Of a stretch of 24,849 bases of DNA, positions 8,877 through 16,944 are shown in pieces. The position numbers and the translations under genes are program-made. Source of the stretch: Chryseosolibacter sp964438975 (lineage in GTDB: Bacteria; Bacteroidota; Bacteroidia; Cytophagales; Cyclobacteriaceae); the NCBI GenBank assembly GCA_964438975.1, contig CAYTMU010000051.1, positions 1 to 24,849 on the forward strand, read 5' to 3'. Each line of letters begins with the position of its first letter. Position 1 is the stretch's first letter. The notes under the pieces are model-generated. The model made no database searches. It saw only the letters and a list, made by a program, of their open reading frames with translations, and was not told where the DNA came from.

Positions 8877-10355
8877 TCAATACCCGGGATTTTGTGTCAG
8901 GTTCGGATTCACATCGCGTTCAGCCTGTGGAATAGGGAACAACAGGTGTTTTTCGGTGGCGTTTGTCTTTCCAATAGAATGAAGAAAAGACAGACCGAAA
9001 GCTCCGTCGTTTATACGGATCAGGTCAAACCATCTATGGCCTTCAAACGCAAGTTCCATTCTTCGCTCGTGCAGTACAGCTTCGCGGAAGTCGTCCTTAT
9101 TCAGCCCGCTGACGGGATCAAGTCCCGCTCTGTGACGAACCTGGTTCAATGGCGTCTCTGCATCTGACGTCTTTCCGAGTTCGTTCAACGCTTCCGCCTT
9201 CATCAGAAGCACGTCGGCGTAGCGGAGTACAGGCCAGTTAAGGGGGCTACCACTCGATCCGGAAGTGACGTACGACGAAGGCAACACAAACTTTCTGACA
9301 TTATAACCCGTCACATACGACATCGAGGCCTTGTACTCCTTACCATCGAACAACGGTCCTCCTTCATAAAATATCGTAACATCCTTACGCAGATCGTCGG
9401 CCTCGTAGGCGTCGACAAATTCCTGGGTAGGCAGATTCCATCCCCAACCGACGGACGTCAGCGGAGAATCCCGTGGCCCCATGAAATTGGTAGTCCATGC
9501 AGACTGGTTTGCATCATCCCAGAAATTGTTGACAGGATTGACATACTGAACTTCGAAAAGCGACTCGATCGAATTCTCCGTTTCCGGGCTAAAATTATCA
9601 GCGTAATCCTGATTGAGACCATAACCGAGAGTTGCGACCTGGTTACAAAGATCAACGGTCTTCTGCCATTCACCCAACGTCAGGTACACTTTGGCGAGCA
9701 TACCTGCAGCAGCACCCTTCGATGCGCGACCTATATCACTTGCGGCATACTCCTCCCGGCGGGGAAGTTCCTCTATTGCTTCTTCGAGATCTTTGATGAT
9801 CTGGTTGTAGACCTCCGATTTCGGCGCACGGAAAGGTCGCAGATCGTCACCGGGAGTTTGCGGCTGCAGGATCAACGGCACGTCGCCGAAGAAACGAACC
9901 AGGATAAAGTAGTAGTACGCACGGAGAAACTTCGCTTCACCGAGTATCCTGTTTTTAAGGACTTCATCCATCGGCGTATCCGGAACCTTCTGAAGCACCA
10001 GGTTCGCATACAGGATACCCGGTGCCGGGCCCTGGTAAAGATCAAGTACACCCCGATTATCAGTCGTAGTGATGAAATTCGCCTGATCTTTGGTTTCGAT
10101 ACCGTCATTGGCCTCCACAGGATTTGCTCCCACTTCACTGTTTCCAGCGATGATGTCGGTAGTCCACATGCGCATGTTGTGCAGTTTCGGACGTTGCAAC
10201 GGCTGGTATGCTGCGTTTATAGCAGCTACTGCGTCATCGGCAGTGCGGTAGAAGTTCTCGGTGTTTACCGTATCCAACGGATACTTTTCCAGGAAATTCT
10301 CGCAGCTCATCGCCAAGAGCATCAGAAAGGTTACAGCGATATATTTCTTGTTCAT
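8877..10355 (-). CDS. SusD/RagB family outer-membrane nutrient-binding lipoprotein
   Basis: A 492-residue SusD-type lipoprotein that caps the SusC channel and binds oligosaccharide. The signal peptide MNKKYIAVTFLMLLAMSC ends in a lipobox Cys18. Typical features are the N-terminal ENFLEKYPLDTV segment, helical TPR-like stretches (ILGEAKFLRAYYYF, LAKVYLTLGEW), and the C-terminal core RYADVLLMKAEALNELG, LHERRMELAFEGHRWFDLIR and LLFPIPQAERDVNPNLTQNP. It lies 22 bp after susC and 19 bp before the dextranase, in one operon. Ligand preference cannot be read from the sequence; alpha-1,6-glucan is inferred from the GH66 neighbour. Confidence 0.96.
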   Translation of the reverse strand: MNKKYIAVTFLMLLAMSCENFLEKYPLDTVNTENFYRTADDAVAAINAAYQPLQRPKLHNMRMWTTDIIAGNSEVGANPVEANDGIETKDQANFITTTDNRGVLDLYQGPAPGILYANLVLQKVPDTPMDEVLKNRILGEAKFLRAYYYFILVRFFGDVPLILQPQTPGDDLRPFRAPKSEVYNQIIKDLEEAIEELPRREEYAASDIGRASKGAAAGMLAKVYLTLGEWQKTVDLCNQVATLGYGLNQDYADNFSPETENSIESLFEVQYVNPVNNFWDDANQSAWTTNFMGPRDSPLTSVGWGWNLPTQEFVDAYEADDLRKDVTIFYEGGPLFDGKEYKASMSYVTGYNVRKFVLPSSYVTSGSSGSPLNWPVLRYADVLLMKAEALNELGKTSDAETPLNQVRHRAGLDPVSGLNKDDFREAVLHERRMELAFEGHRWFDLIRINDGAFGLSFLHSIGKTNATEKHLLFPIPQAERDVNPNLTQNPGY

Positions 10356-10377
10356 AGCAAAGTTCTTTTTAGTGAAA

Positions 10378-13300
10378 TCAGAAAGTCAGGTTAGCGCCTA
10401 CGCTGATTGTCCTCGCTTGCGGGTATACACTCAGGTCGATGCCCGTAGGATTGTCAAGTTCCGGGTCATTGCCAGAGTAGTTAGTGAACGTCAGCAGATT
10501 TTGTGCTGACACGTACACCCGGGCCCTCTTCATTGCTATGCGTTCCGATATTGATGCCGGGACACTATAGCCAAGCGTCACGTTCTTGATCCGGACATAC
10601 GAGCCATCTTCGACAAAGCGATTGGAAGGACGTGCATTCTTATTCGGATCACCGAATACCGCCCGTGGAACACCCGTGGAAGTTCCCTCACCCACCCATC
10701 GCTCCAGCACACGAACCGTCTGATTTTGCACGGTACCCATGCTCTCCTGCCAGATCAGATTGGCGTTGAAAATATCCTTGTCATACTCGCCTTGTACGTA
10801 CACCGCAAAATCGAAATTTCCGTAAGTGAACATGTTGTTCATCGCGAACATGAACTTCGGATTCGGATTTCCGATGAACGTGCGGTCGTCGTCGTTGATC
10901 AGTCCGTCGTGGTTGAGATCCCAGAACCGAAGGTCGCCTGCAGATGTACGGTTGTATACATCGGACCCTGCTGTTTGCACCGCATAGGCATCAACCTCCG
11001 CCTGGGTCTGGAATAATCCGTTGGTGACATGGCCGAAAAACGCGTTGATCGGATGTCCTTCCTGCAGTCTTGCGAGGTTGTAATTCAGACCGATACCGCC
11101 GCGCATGATCGGCACGGTGTCATTGAGGCTGATGATCTTGTTCTGTAAGAACGTCACATTGAAATCAGTGCTCCATTTCAACAGGCGATCCATGGTCTTC
11201 GTATTGACGGTCAGCTCAATTCCCCTGTTCTGCATTTTTCCCGCGTTGACTGCAGGACGGAAATCGGGATTGTAGCCGGTCGAGATCGGAACGGCGGCAT
11301 TCACCAGCATGTTGTCAGTATTCTTCACAAATCCCTCGACAGTGACATTGAGCTTGTTATTCAACATGCCCAGGTCGATCGCAATATTGCTTTGCTTCAC
11401 AGCCTCCCATTGAATAGACGGATTCGACATCGCCAATGGATAGACAGATTCGACTAGCTGGCCGTTGAAATTGTATTGACCTGTTACCAGCACGGAGGCA
11501 AACTGATAGCTGCCGATCTCCTGGCTACCTGTCTCACCATAACCCGCTCTGATCTTCACATCACTGAGAAAGGCGGGGCCACCACTTTTGAAGAAGTCTT
11601 CCTCCGACAATCGCCACGCAGCCGAGAAAGAAGGGAATGTTCCGAAGCGGTTCGCGGGACCAAACCGCGATGAACCGTCTCGACGAATCGTTGCGGTGAT
11701 GAGATAACGGTCATCGAAGCCGTAGTTGATCCTTCCGAAGTAAGAGAAAAGCGACCACTCGTTTGTTGTTCCACCGTTATCCAGGTTCTCCCTGCTGCCG
11801 GCGTTGATCTCCTTCGTAACATCGCTGGCAAAGCCCTGGCGAACGGCAGATACAAAAGAGAACGTATTCGCCTGCGCGCTGGTACCCGCAAGCACAGTCA
11901 AATCGTGAACGTCATTAAAATTTTTGTAGTATGTAACCGTGTTATCCCACAACCACGTCAGACTCTTGTTGTGTCGTACACCGAGATACGAAAGTGTTTG
12001 TGGCGTCGGGTGCCAGTCGTATTTAGGATTCCAGTTTTTGGTGTCCCAGAAATTTGCCTGTAGTCCCACGCCGGATCTCACCTTCAGGTTGTCGATGATC
12101 TCCAACTCACCGTACATCGAACCGATCATGTTATAGCCCTTCGTCGTATTCGCGGAAACCAATGCCTGGCCCACCGGGTTGTTCATTCCTCCATACCACA
12201 GTGGATTTCCGAGCGGATCCGAGTACTTGCCATTTGCGTCATACACCGGCTGAACAGGCACCATCGCCATCGCTTCGCGGACATTGTAATTTCCACCCGT
12301 CTTAATATCGTGATTCAACAGAATGTTATGCCCGAACTTCAGGCGATCCAGAACCTGGTGGTCGCCGTTGAATTGCATGGAGTACCGCTTATAGCCCGTG
12401 TTGATAACGATCCCCTGATGATCGACCACATTTCCAGAAACATGGTAAGTCGATTTATCGCTTCCACCGGAGTACGAGACCGACAGGCTGGTCTTCGGCG
12501 CTGTGCGGATCATGGCATCCAGCCAGTCCGTACCACGGCCAAGCGACAACGGATCGGAATAAGCCGTATTTACCGGCTGCCCGTTCGCAGCCATCATCTC
12601 ATTATTCAGCTGCGCGAACTGAGATGCGTTCAGCATTTCCGTCAGATTCGTCGGCTGCTGAAAGGCCGTGAAGAAATCGATATTGAACGAGGAAACGCCC
12701 TTCCTTCCGCGCTTGGTCGTGATGATCACCACGCCGTTGGCAGCGCGAGACCCGTAAATTGCAGTTGCCGAAGCATCCTTGAGGATCTCGATATTCTCAA
12801 TATCATTTGGGTTAATGGTGTTCAGACCCGACTGCGTAGGGAATCCATCGATTACAATCAACGGATCCGTGCCATTGATCGATCCCAGTCCCCGTATGAT
12901 CATTCGCGCATCGTTACCTGGAGTTCCTGAAGTCATTACCTGGAGCCCCGCAGCACGGCCTTGCAGCGCATCACTTACCGTGACAAGGGGGAGCGAGGTA
13001 AGCTCTTGCGGTTTGACACTGGCAACCGATCCGGTGACATCCCGGCGTTCCTGCGTTCCGTAGCCCACGACGACAACCTCGCGTAGAGCGGTAACATCCT
13101 CTCTGAGCACTACATTGATGTTCGTTCTGCCGGAAACGGATATTTCCTGCGATTCGTATCCTATCGATGTGATAACCAGGATCGCCTGCTCATCCGGGAC
13201 ATCGACGCTGAAATTTCCATCAACGTCGGTTTGGGTACCCAGGACCGTCCCTTTAATAAGAATACTTACGCCGGGAATGGGGAGATTGTCCCCGCCGTCA

Positions 13301-13413
13301 GTCACTCTTCCCGTCACAGTGCGGCGCTGTTGCGCGGCTGCCAAGATTTCCGCTACGCCGACAACCAGGAGGAAACTCGCTAACAGAATTGTTTTCGGTA
13401 ATAAATGCTTCAT
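10378..13413 (-). CDS. SusC/RagA family TonB-dependent outer-membrane transporter
   Basis: A 1011-residue importer for oligosaccharides driven by TonB. ATG 13413 is chosen because it starts a signal peptide (MKHLLPKTILLASFLLVVGV); the open frame continues upstream to 13545 but across the promoter region. Domains: carboxypeptidase-regulatory-like repeat (about 31-103, RTVTGRVTDGGDNLPIPGVS), the SusC hallmark LREVVVVGYGTQ (110-121), plug domain (about 125-235, with GSRAANGVVIITTKRG) and a beta-barrel to the C-terminus, which ends in the aromatic VGANLTF. No STN domain is present, so signalling through an anti-sigma factor is not expected. This fits regulation by the adjacent SusR-like protein. 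It is the first gene of the operon. Confidence 0.96.
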   Translation of the reverse strand: MKHLLPKTILLASFLLVVGVAEILAAAQQRRTVTGRVTDGGDNLPIPGVSILIKGTVLGTQTDVDGNFSVDVPDEQAILVITSIGYESQEISVSGRTNINVVLREDVTALREVVVVGYGTQERRDVTGSVASVKPQELTSLPLVTVSDALQGRAAGLQVMTSGTPGNDARMIIRGLGSINGTDPLIVIDGFPTQSGLNTINPNDIENIEILKDASATAIYGSRAANGVVIITTKRGRKGVSSFNIDFFTAFQQPTNLTEMLNASQFAQLNNEMMAANGQPVNTAYSDPLSLGRGTDWLDAMIRTAPKTSLSVSYSGGSDKSTYHVSGNVVDHQGIVINTGYKRYSMQFNGDHQVLDRLKFGHNILLNHDIKTGGNYNVREAMAMVPVQPVYDANGKYSDPLGNPLWYGGMNNPVGQALVSANTTKGYNMIGSMYGELEIIDNLKVRSGVGLQANFWDTKNWNPKYDWHPTPQTLSYLGVRHNKSLTWLWDNTVTYYKNFNDVHDLTVLAGTSAQANTFSFVSAVRQGFASDVTKEINAGSRENLDNGGTTNEWSLFSYFGRINYGFDDRYLITATIRRDGSSRFGPANRFGTFPSFSAAWRLSEEDFFKSGGPAFLSDVKIRAGYGETGSQEIGSYQFASVLVTGQYNFNGQLVESVYPLAMSNPSIQWEAVKQSNIAIDLGMLNNKLNVTVEGFVKNTDNMLVNAAVPISTGYNPDFRPAVNAGKMQNRGIELTVNTKTMDRLLKWSTDFNVTFLQNKIISLNDTVPIMRGGIGLNYNLARLQEGHPINAFFGHVTNGLFQTQAEVDAYAVQTAGSDVYNRTSAGDLRFWDLNHDGLINDDDRTFIGNPNPKFMFAMNNMFTYGNFDFAVYVQGEYDKDIFNANLIWQESMGTVQNQTVRVLERWVGEGTSTGVPRAVFGDPNKNARPSNRFVEDGSYVRIKNVTLGYSVPASISERIAMKRARVYVSAQNLLTFTNYSGNDPELDNPTGIDLSVYPQARTISVGANLTF

Positions 13414-13513
13414 AAGCGTTTTGGTTGAATCTAAAAATTTCGAGGGGCTATGCGCACCCCAAACGATTGCTGAAATTAGTGACGCGCAACGTGTCGTGGC
13501 CCTGAAATAGGGA

Positions 13514-13598
13514 GAATATAGACCGCCAAAGATGCGGAGCATCAAATTACTCTGGCAATCAAGCGATTACGTGCAGAGTATCTTTGTGGAATATAGAC
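13514..13598. repeat. 10-bp direct repeat GAATATAGAC around the susC promoter region
   Basis: Exact copies of GAATATAGAC lie at 13514-13523 and 13589-13598, 75 bp apart. They flank the candidate susC promoter. Between them is an inverted repeat TACTCTG (13548-13554) / CAGAGTA (13574-13580) with a 19-nt spacer that overlaps the candidate -33 element. Such arrangements are compatible with binding sites for the SusR-like regulator encoded next door. An exact 10-mer repeat is unlikely by chance in about 200 bp; a 7-bp inverted repeat is not. Confidence 0.45.
13527..13558 (-). promoter_or_regulatory. Candidate promoter of the PUL operon (upstream of susC)
   Basis: On the minus strand a TTG (13558-13556) is followed after 21 nt by CATCTTTG (13534-13527), one mismatch from the Bacteroidota -7 consensus TAnnTTTG. 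It would give a leader of about 105-110 nt before the susC ATG at 13413. The weak -7 element fits a promoter that needs an activator. No better match was seen in the intergenic region on this strand. Confidence 0.4.
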
Positions 13599-13607
13599 GA
13601 GATACAG

Positions 13608-15233
13608 TTACCCACCGGGTTGAAACTCAACCGACTTTATGTCCATCACTCCTTTCATAAATTCATCCCCTGGGAGGATCGACTTATTCTTCACCCGTGT
13701 TTTATAAGCGTATACGGTATTCACCGAAAAATTGAGAATCTCGCTGATCTTTTTGTTGTCATGGATGCCCAGCCTGATCAGGGCGAAGATCCGGAGGTCG
13801 GCGTTCAACTCGCCCTCATTTTCCGGGACAAAAGGGTCGGCAGGATCGATAAGCTGATTAAAGCGATGGACGAAATCCGGGAACAACCGGAGAAAGACCT
13901 GGTCGAAATCCTTGACGAACCGCGCCCTTTCCTCCGCAGGATTGTACTTGCCAAGCATATTTAGCGCCTCTTTCTTCTTGTCGTTCACCAGGAAGTTCAT
14001 GATTTGCTTTCTAAGCACGTCGATCCTATTGACGTAATCGGTCGTCATGTTGAAATAATAGCCGACATACTCCTCCTTGATCTTGTGAGCCTCTACAAGC
14101 TTCTGGTTGAACAATTGAAGATTGTGATTAGCCTGCTTGATCTGTGCGTCCGCGATCTTGAGCTTCTTGAGTTGTTTGTATATTATAATGGAGAATACCA
14201 GCACCAGGATCCCGATGAAAGTGATCCCCGCTGAGTAGATCACCCATCGAAGCCGTCGCTCATCCATGGTATTCAACTGATCTGCGGCAATCAGCGGAAG
14301 AATGGAGTTGATCTCTACCTGCCTTTGTCTTGCACCATAAAATTGCGCGTCTTTCAGCGCCTGACGTATGAAGACGTAGGCATCCTGCGATTCACCGCGT
14401 TGGTGAAGGTGTCGGGCCAATGTATACATTGCAGCCGTCTCCTTGATCGCCCCCCGCAGGTCGGAGATAGATGATAGCAATAGGTTCTCGATCGTCTTTT
14501 CCTCATTACCGAGATTCATCCATGCCTCTGCGAGGTCATAGTAGTAAACCGCGGACTGAGGATGGGTAAGTGAGTTCCGATTGATCAGGGTATCACTGGT
14601 TCGAATCACCTGATCGTAGTTCCTCAGGTGCAGGTCTTTGACAATCGTGAGATACAGGAATTGATAACTATCCGGCACGCAGTAGCTAAGCGCAGAGTCC
14701 AGATAGTCGCGATAGTAGCGCCGGTAGACATCCATGAAGTAGTCATGGTTGTTGAAGATCATCAGGTCAGCGTAAGCCCGGGCCGAAAGGCGGTAGTAGT
14801 CTACGAGAGACGAATCCGGCAACGCCTGCACATCGATCGCCCGCAGCGTGTCGAAGGTTTCCTTGAACATTCCACCCGATAGCAATGTAAAGCCCAGCTT
14901 GAGGTGCGCATAGCCGGTGCGAGAAGGATCATTTAATTCCCGCGACGTCTCGACCAGTTTCTGCGCATAGCGGAAAGCGGAATCGTTGACAAACGTCTTG
15001 TATTCGTGGTAGAGTTCGTTGTAGATATCGAAACACAATCGCAGATCAGCGCGGTCGAGTGAGGCCATCCGGTCACGAAGCGCGTCAATACGACTGAGTT
15101 TTACGTCGACGTAGATATTTTGTCGGCCCACCTCATTCTTCAATACCGTCTTAAGGCTATCCAGACGATGCTGTCCCCACGCCATCGCCGGCACCAGGGT
15201 GAACAAAGAAAGGGCAATAATGGGCTTCAGCAT
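13608..15233 (-). CDS. SusR-like membrane-spanning transcriptional regulator (TPR-like sensor, DUF6377/HTH C-terminus)
   Basis: A 541-residue one-component regulator, probably the activator of the adjacent operon. ATG 15233 starts a signal peptide (MLKPIIALSLFTLVPAMAWG). Residues about 22-320 are helical, TPR-like and predicted periplasmic. A single membrane helix lies at about 331-352 (IYSAGITFIGILVLVFSIII), followed by a coiled-coil (about 353-390). The cytoplasmic end carries EEYVGYYFNMTTDYVNRID and a LuxR-type helix-turn-helix (about 485-517: FALIRLGIHDNKKISEILNF then SVNTVYAYKTRVKNKS). This is the layout of B. thetaiotaomicron SusR-type proteins. It is encoded directly upstream of susC on the same strand, 194 bp away. 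The inducer is probably an alpha-glucan oligosaccharide, by inference. Candidate starts at 15245 and 15293 are less likely, as they lie at or upstream of its own -7-like element. Confidence 0.88.
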   Translation of the reverse strand: MLKPIIALSLFTLVPAMAWGQHRLDSLKTVLKNEVGRQNIYVDVKLSRIDALRDRMASLDRADLRLCFDIYNELYHEYKTFVNDSAFRYAQKLVETSRELNDPSRTGYAHLKLGFTLLSGGMFKETFDTLRAIDVQALPDSSLVDYYRLSARAYADLMIFNNHDYFMDVYRRYYRDYLDSALSYCVPDSYQFLYLTIVKDLHLRNYDQVIRTSDTLINRNSLTHPQSAVYYYDLAEAWMNLGNEEKTIENLLLSSISDLRGAIKETAAMYTLARHLHQRGESQDAYVFIRQALKDAQFYGARQRQVEINSILPLIAADQLNTMDERRLRWVIYSAGITFIGILVLVFSIIIYKQLKKLKIADAQIKQANHNLQLFNQKLVEAHKIKEEYVGYYFNMTTDYVNRIDVLRKQIMNFLVNDKKKEALNMLGKYNPAEERARFVKDFDQVFLRLFPDFVHRFNQLIDPADPFVPENEGELNADLRIFALIRLGIHDNKKISEILNFSVNTVYAYKTRVKNKSILPGDEFMKGVMDIKSVEFQPGG

Positions 15234-15244
15234 GGTTCGACCCA

Positions 15245-15252
15245 TAAAGATA
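15245..15252 (-). promoter_or_regulatory. -7-like element before the SusR-like gene
   Basis: TATCTTTA on the minus strand (15252-15245) matches seven of eight positions of TAnnTTTG. It lies 11 nt before the ATG at 15233, so the leader would be very short. The nearest TTG upstream (15278-15276) is 23 nt away, slightly longer than usual. It would separate the regulator from the upstream DUF502 gene. Confidence 0.3.
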
Positions 15253-15293
15253 GCAGGAAAGGGAGAAAACTGCCACAACCTGAATTGTCCCAC

Positions 15294-15860
15294 TCACGAC
15301 TCACGCCCCAACCCGCTCACGCCGCCCGAAACGATGAACTTCATCGCGGCAGGACCGGAAATGTTCAGCGGTGTGATGTTTGCTTTTGGAACAAAGTAGT
15401 GATATCCCGATATCGCGTATGAGTGTGGTATGTAAACAACGACCATCTCCTTAAGTCCCGGCTCAGTGAGATCAGACTGTGTAACAAATCCGATCTGGTA
15501 CAGGTCGTTTTCGCGGTTTACGCGTACCAAAACAGGCTTGTTGAACTTGCGCTTGTCACCGACAACTGCGCCGAGCAGATCCTTGACGGTGGAGTAAATG
15601 ATCTTCACCAGCGGGATCTTGTTCATCCCACGATCAAACCAGCTTCCCAGCGTTCGAAAGATGTAGTTAGTGGAAAGATAACCGATAAGCGTGATCATCG
15701 TAAAGATGATCAAAAATCCAAGTCCTGTATACGGGAGTCGGAGCTGATCGTCAAGCCATCGGAATGAAATAAAAATGAAATACGCGGTAGCAACGATCGG
15801 CACGATGAAAATGGTGCCACTGAAGAAATATCTAAGTATGCGACCGGCGAGTTCGTTCAT
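15294..15860 (-). CDS. DUF502 family membrane protein
   Basis: A 188-residue integral membrane protein of the DUF502 (COG2928) family, function unknown. Two membrane helices are visible: about 11-31 (YFFSGTIFIVPIVATAYFIF) and about 45-66 (GLGFLIIFTMITLIGYLSTN). The family hallmark follows: a segment with IPLVKIIYSTVKDLLGAV (82-99), then a soluble beta-rich domain with PVLVRVNRENDLYQIGFVT and VVVYIPHSY (about 107-153). The length is near the family norm. It lies 58 bp downstream of cmk and 60 bp upstream of the regulator ATG, and probably belongs with cmk rather than with the sugar locus. Confidence 0.85.
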   Translation of the reverse strand: MNELAGRILRYFFSGTIFIVPIVATAYFIFISFRWLDDQLRLPYTGLGFLIIFTMITLIGYLSTNYIFRTLGSWFDRGMNKIPLVKIIYSTVKDLLGAVVGDKRKFNKPVLVRVNRENDLYQIGFVTQSDLTEPGLKEMVVVYIPHSYAISGYHYFVPKANITPLNISGPAAMKFIVSGGVSGLGRES

Positions 15861-15918
15861 ACCGCAAGTTAGGAAAGGAATAGTGACGCAACGCCCGCCG
15901 AGGGAATCTTTTTGGTCG

Positions 15919-16617
15919 TCAGGATCGCTTTCCGGTAGCTATCGAACGCGTCAAGGCAAGCCGTACGACTTCGTCGACTTGCTCATCGATGGTCACATGC
16001 GTTGTATCAATGACCGTAGCATCCTCCGCCTGGCGCAGTGGACTTTCCTCGCGGTTGGTGTCAATCCTGTCGCGCTGGATCAGGTTTTCGATGACTTCGT
16101 CAAGGTCTGCCAAATGTCCGCGGTCCAGCATTTCCTTCTGTCGCCGGATAGCTCGCACCAGGAGGTCAGCCGTCATAAATATCTTTAACTCTGCATCGGG
16201 AAAGACCACAGTGCCAATGTCGCGGCCGTCCATAACGACGCCTTTCTCTTTTCCCATACGCCGTTGTTGCTCAACAAGTGCTATGCGAACGTCGCGGATT
16301 GCGCTGACCTGGCTGACGCATTCAGACACGCGCATCGCCCGGATCGAAGATTCAACGTTCTGCCCGTTCAGAAACGTCTCGGATGCGTTCTTCGAATTCA
16401 CTTTGAAGGCGATGTGCATTTCCCTGAGCGCCCGTGTAACTTCTTTCGGGTTGGTCAACGCCACATGGTGATCAAGGAAGTAAAGCGTCACCGCACGGTA
16501 CATGGCTCCGGTATCGATATAGCGGTATCCGAGGACTCCCGCGACCTGGCGGGCGGTGGTGCTCTTGCCGCAGGCAGAATAACCGTCTACAGCGATTACT
16601 ATCTTTTTCAGATGCAT
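15919..16617 (-). CDS. cmk: Cytidylate kinase (CMP/dCMP kinase)
   Basis: A 232-residue cytosolic nucleotide kinase that phosphorylates CMP and dCMP with ATP. The P-loop is VDGYSACGKSTTAR near the N-terminus. The YIDTGAMYRAVT segment and VMDGRDIGTVVFPDA are cytidylate-kinase hallmarks, and the LID-like RRQKEMLDRG and RDRIDTNREESPL follow. ATG 16617 is chosen since it starts right before the first strand (MHLKKIVIAVDG); the open frame extends upstream to 16821 only because it overlaps the preceding small gene. The start overlaps the stop of that small lipoprotein gene (TGATG), suggesting coupled translation. The length is normal. Confidence 0.97.
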   Translation of the reverse strand: MHLKKIVIAVDGYSACGKSTTARQVAGVLGYRYIDTGAMYRAVTLYFLDHHVALTNPKEVTRALREMHIAFKVNSKNASETFLNGQNVESSIRAMRVSECVSQVSAIRDVRIALVEQQRRMGKEKGVVMDGRDIGTVVFPDAELKIFMTADLLVRAIRRQKEMLDRGHLADLDEVIENLIQRDRIDTNREESPLRQAEDATVIDTTHVTIDEQVDEVVRLALTRSIATGKRS

Positions 16618-16760
16618 CAGCAGTCCTTTAAGGGACAAGGAATTGGCTTGCCGGGTTTCAGCTTCTTGTGTTTGTGCTTGGAGGAAGCGCAACCATCTCC
16701 GATCAGTATCACGATTGCAAACAGAAACGCGATGATAGTTCTTGACTTCAAATTGACCAT
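16617..16760 (-). CDS. Small lipoprotein (47 aa) with conserved-looking CPxKxC tail, coupled to cmk
   Basis: A 47-residue protein starting MVNLKSRTIIAFLFAIVILI. A hydrophobic signal (about 9-21) leads into GDGC (Cys24, lipobox-like), then ASSKHKHKKLKPGKPIPCPL and the final KDC. The tail is basic with many His and Lys and has two Cys five residues apart (CPLKDC). No acidic residues follow the lipid Cys, so a periplasm-facing lipoprotein is inferred rather than a surface one. The TGA stop shares its A with the cmk ATG (TGATG, 1-bp overlap), which argues for a real gene with translational coupling. I recall similar tiny 'KHKK-GKPIPCP-KDC' proteins in other Bacteroidota, but have no function for them. 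The His/Cys richness hints at metal binding, which is speculation. Confidence 0.7.
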   Translation of the reverse strand: MVNLKSRTIIAFLFAIVILIGDGCASSKHKHKKLKPGKPIPCPLKDC

Positions 16761-16824
16761 GTTTACTGGTTTTGTTTTCAACAACGACTGACAGCGGATA
16801 CCTGTCGCTGGCTTCAGCCACGGG

Positions 16825-16852
16825 TAAAGGTATAAAAAGAGGGAAATATCAA
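16825..16852 (-). promoter_or_regulatory. Candidate promoter for the small lipoprotein-cmk unit
   Basis: The minus strand carries TACCTTTA (16832-16825), seven of eight matches to TAnnTTTG, with a TTG at 16852-16850. The 17-nt spacing is shorter than the usual 19-21. The leader to ATG 16760 (about 60 nt) contains short inverted repeats (GACAG…CTGTC and TGGCT…AGCCA, about 16786-16820). The rest of the 184-bp divergent gap (16761-16944) shows no plus-strand TAnnTTTG element. Confidence 0.35.
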
Positions 16853-16944
16853 CGTATAGCGGCGCTGGAGAACTTTTTCTTCTTGCTACTACTTCTATAT
16901 TAGCGGCCACAGCCCAAACGTTGCCACATAAACCACACCGACCC

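Noticed and set aside
12310..12930. A 206-residue plus-strand open frame within susC
   Set aside because: It is fully antisense to conserved SusC coding sequence, with no recognisable motif.
13414..13545. Upstream extension of the SusC frame
   Set aside because: The extra 44 residues do not look like a signal peptide and cover the promoter and repeat region. The signal peptide starts at 13413.
13579..13586. A perfect TATCTTTG element on the plus strand in the regulator-susC gap
   Set aside because: It points into the regulator gene from its 3' side, and no plausible plus-strand gene follows: the open frames there are antisense to the regulator. An antisense RNA cannot be excluded but nothing supports it.
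16618..16821. Cytidylate kinase extended by 68 residues
   Set aside because: The added part is out of keeping with the family and overlaps, in another frame, the small lipoprotein gene. ATG 16617 gives the normal length.
16921..16944. TTG start for the 88-residue helical protein
   Set aside because: The eight extra residues (MPHKPHRP when read with initiator Met) are unlike the rest of the protein, and an ATG follows directly.
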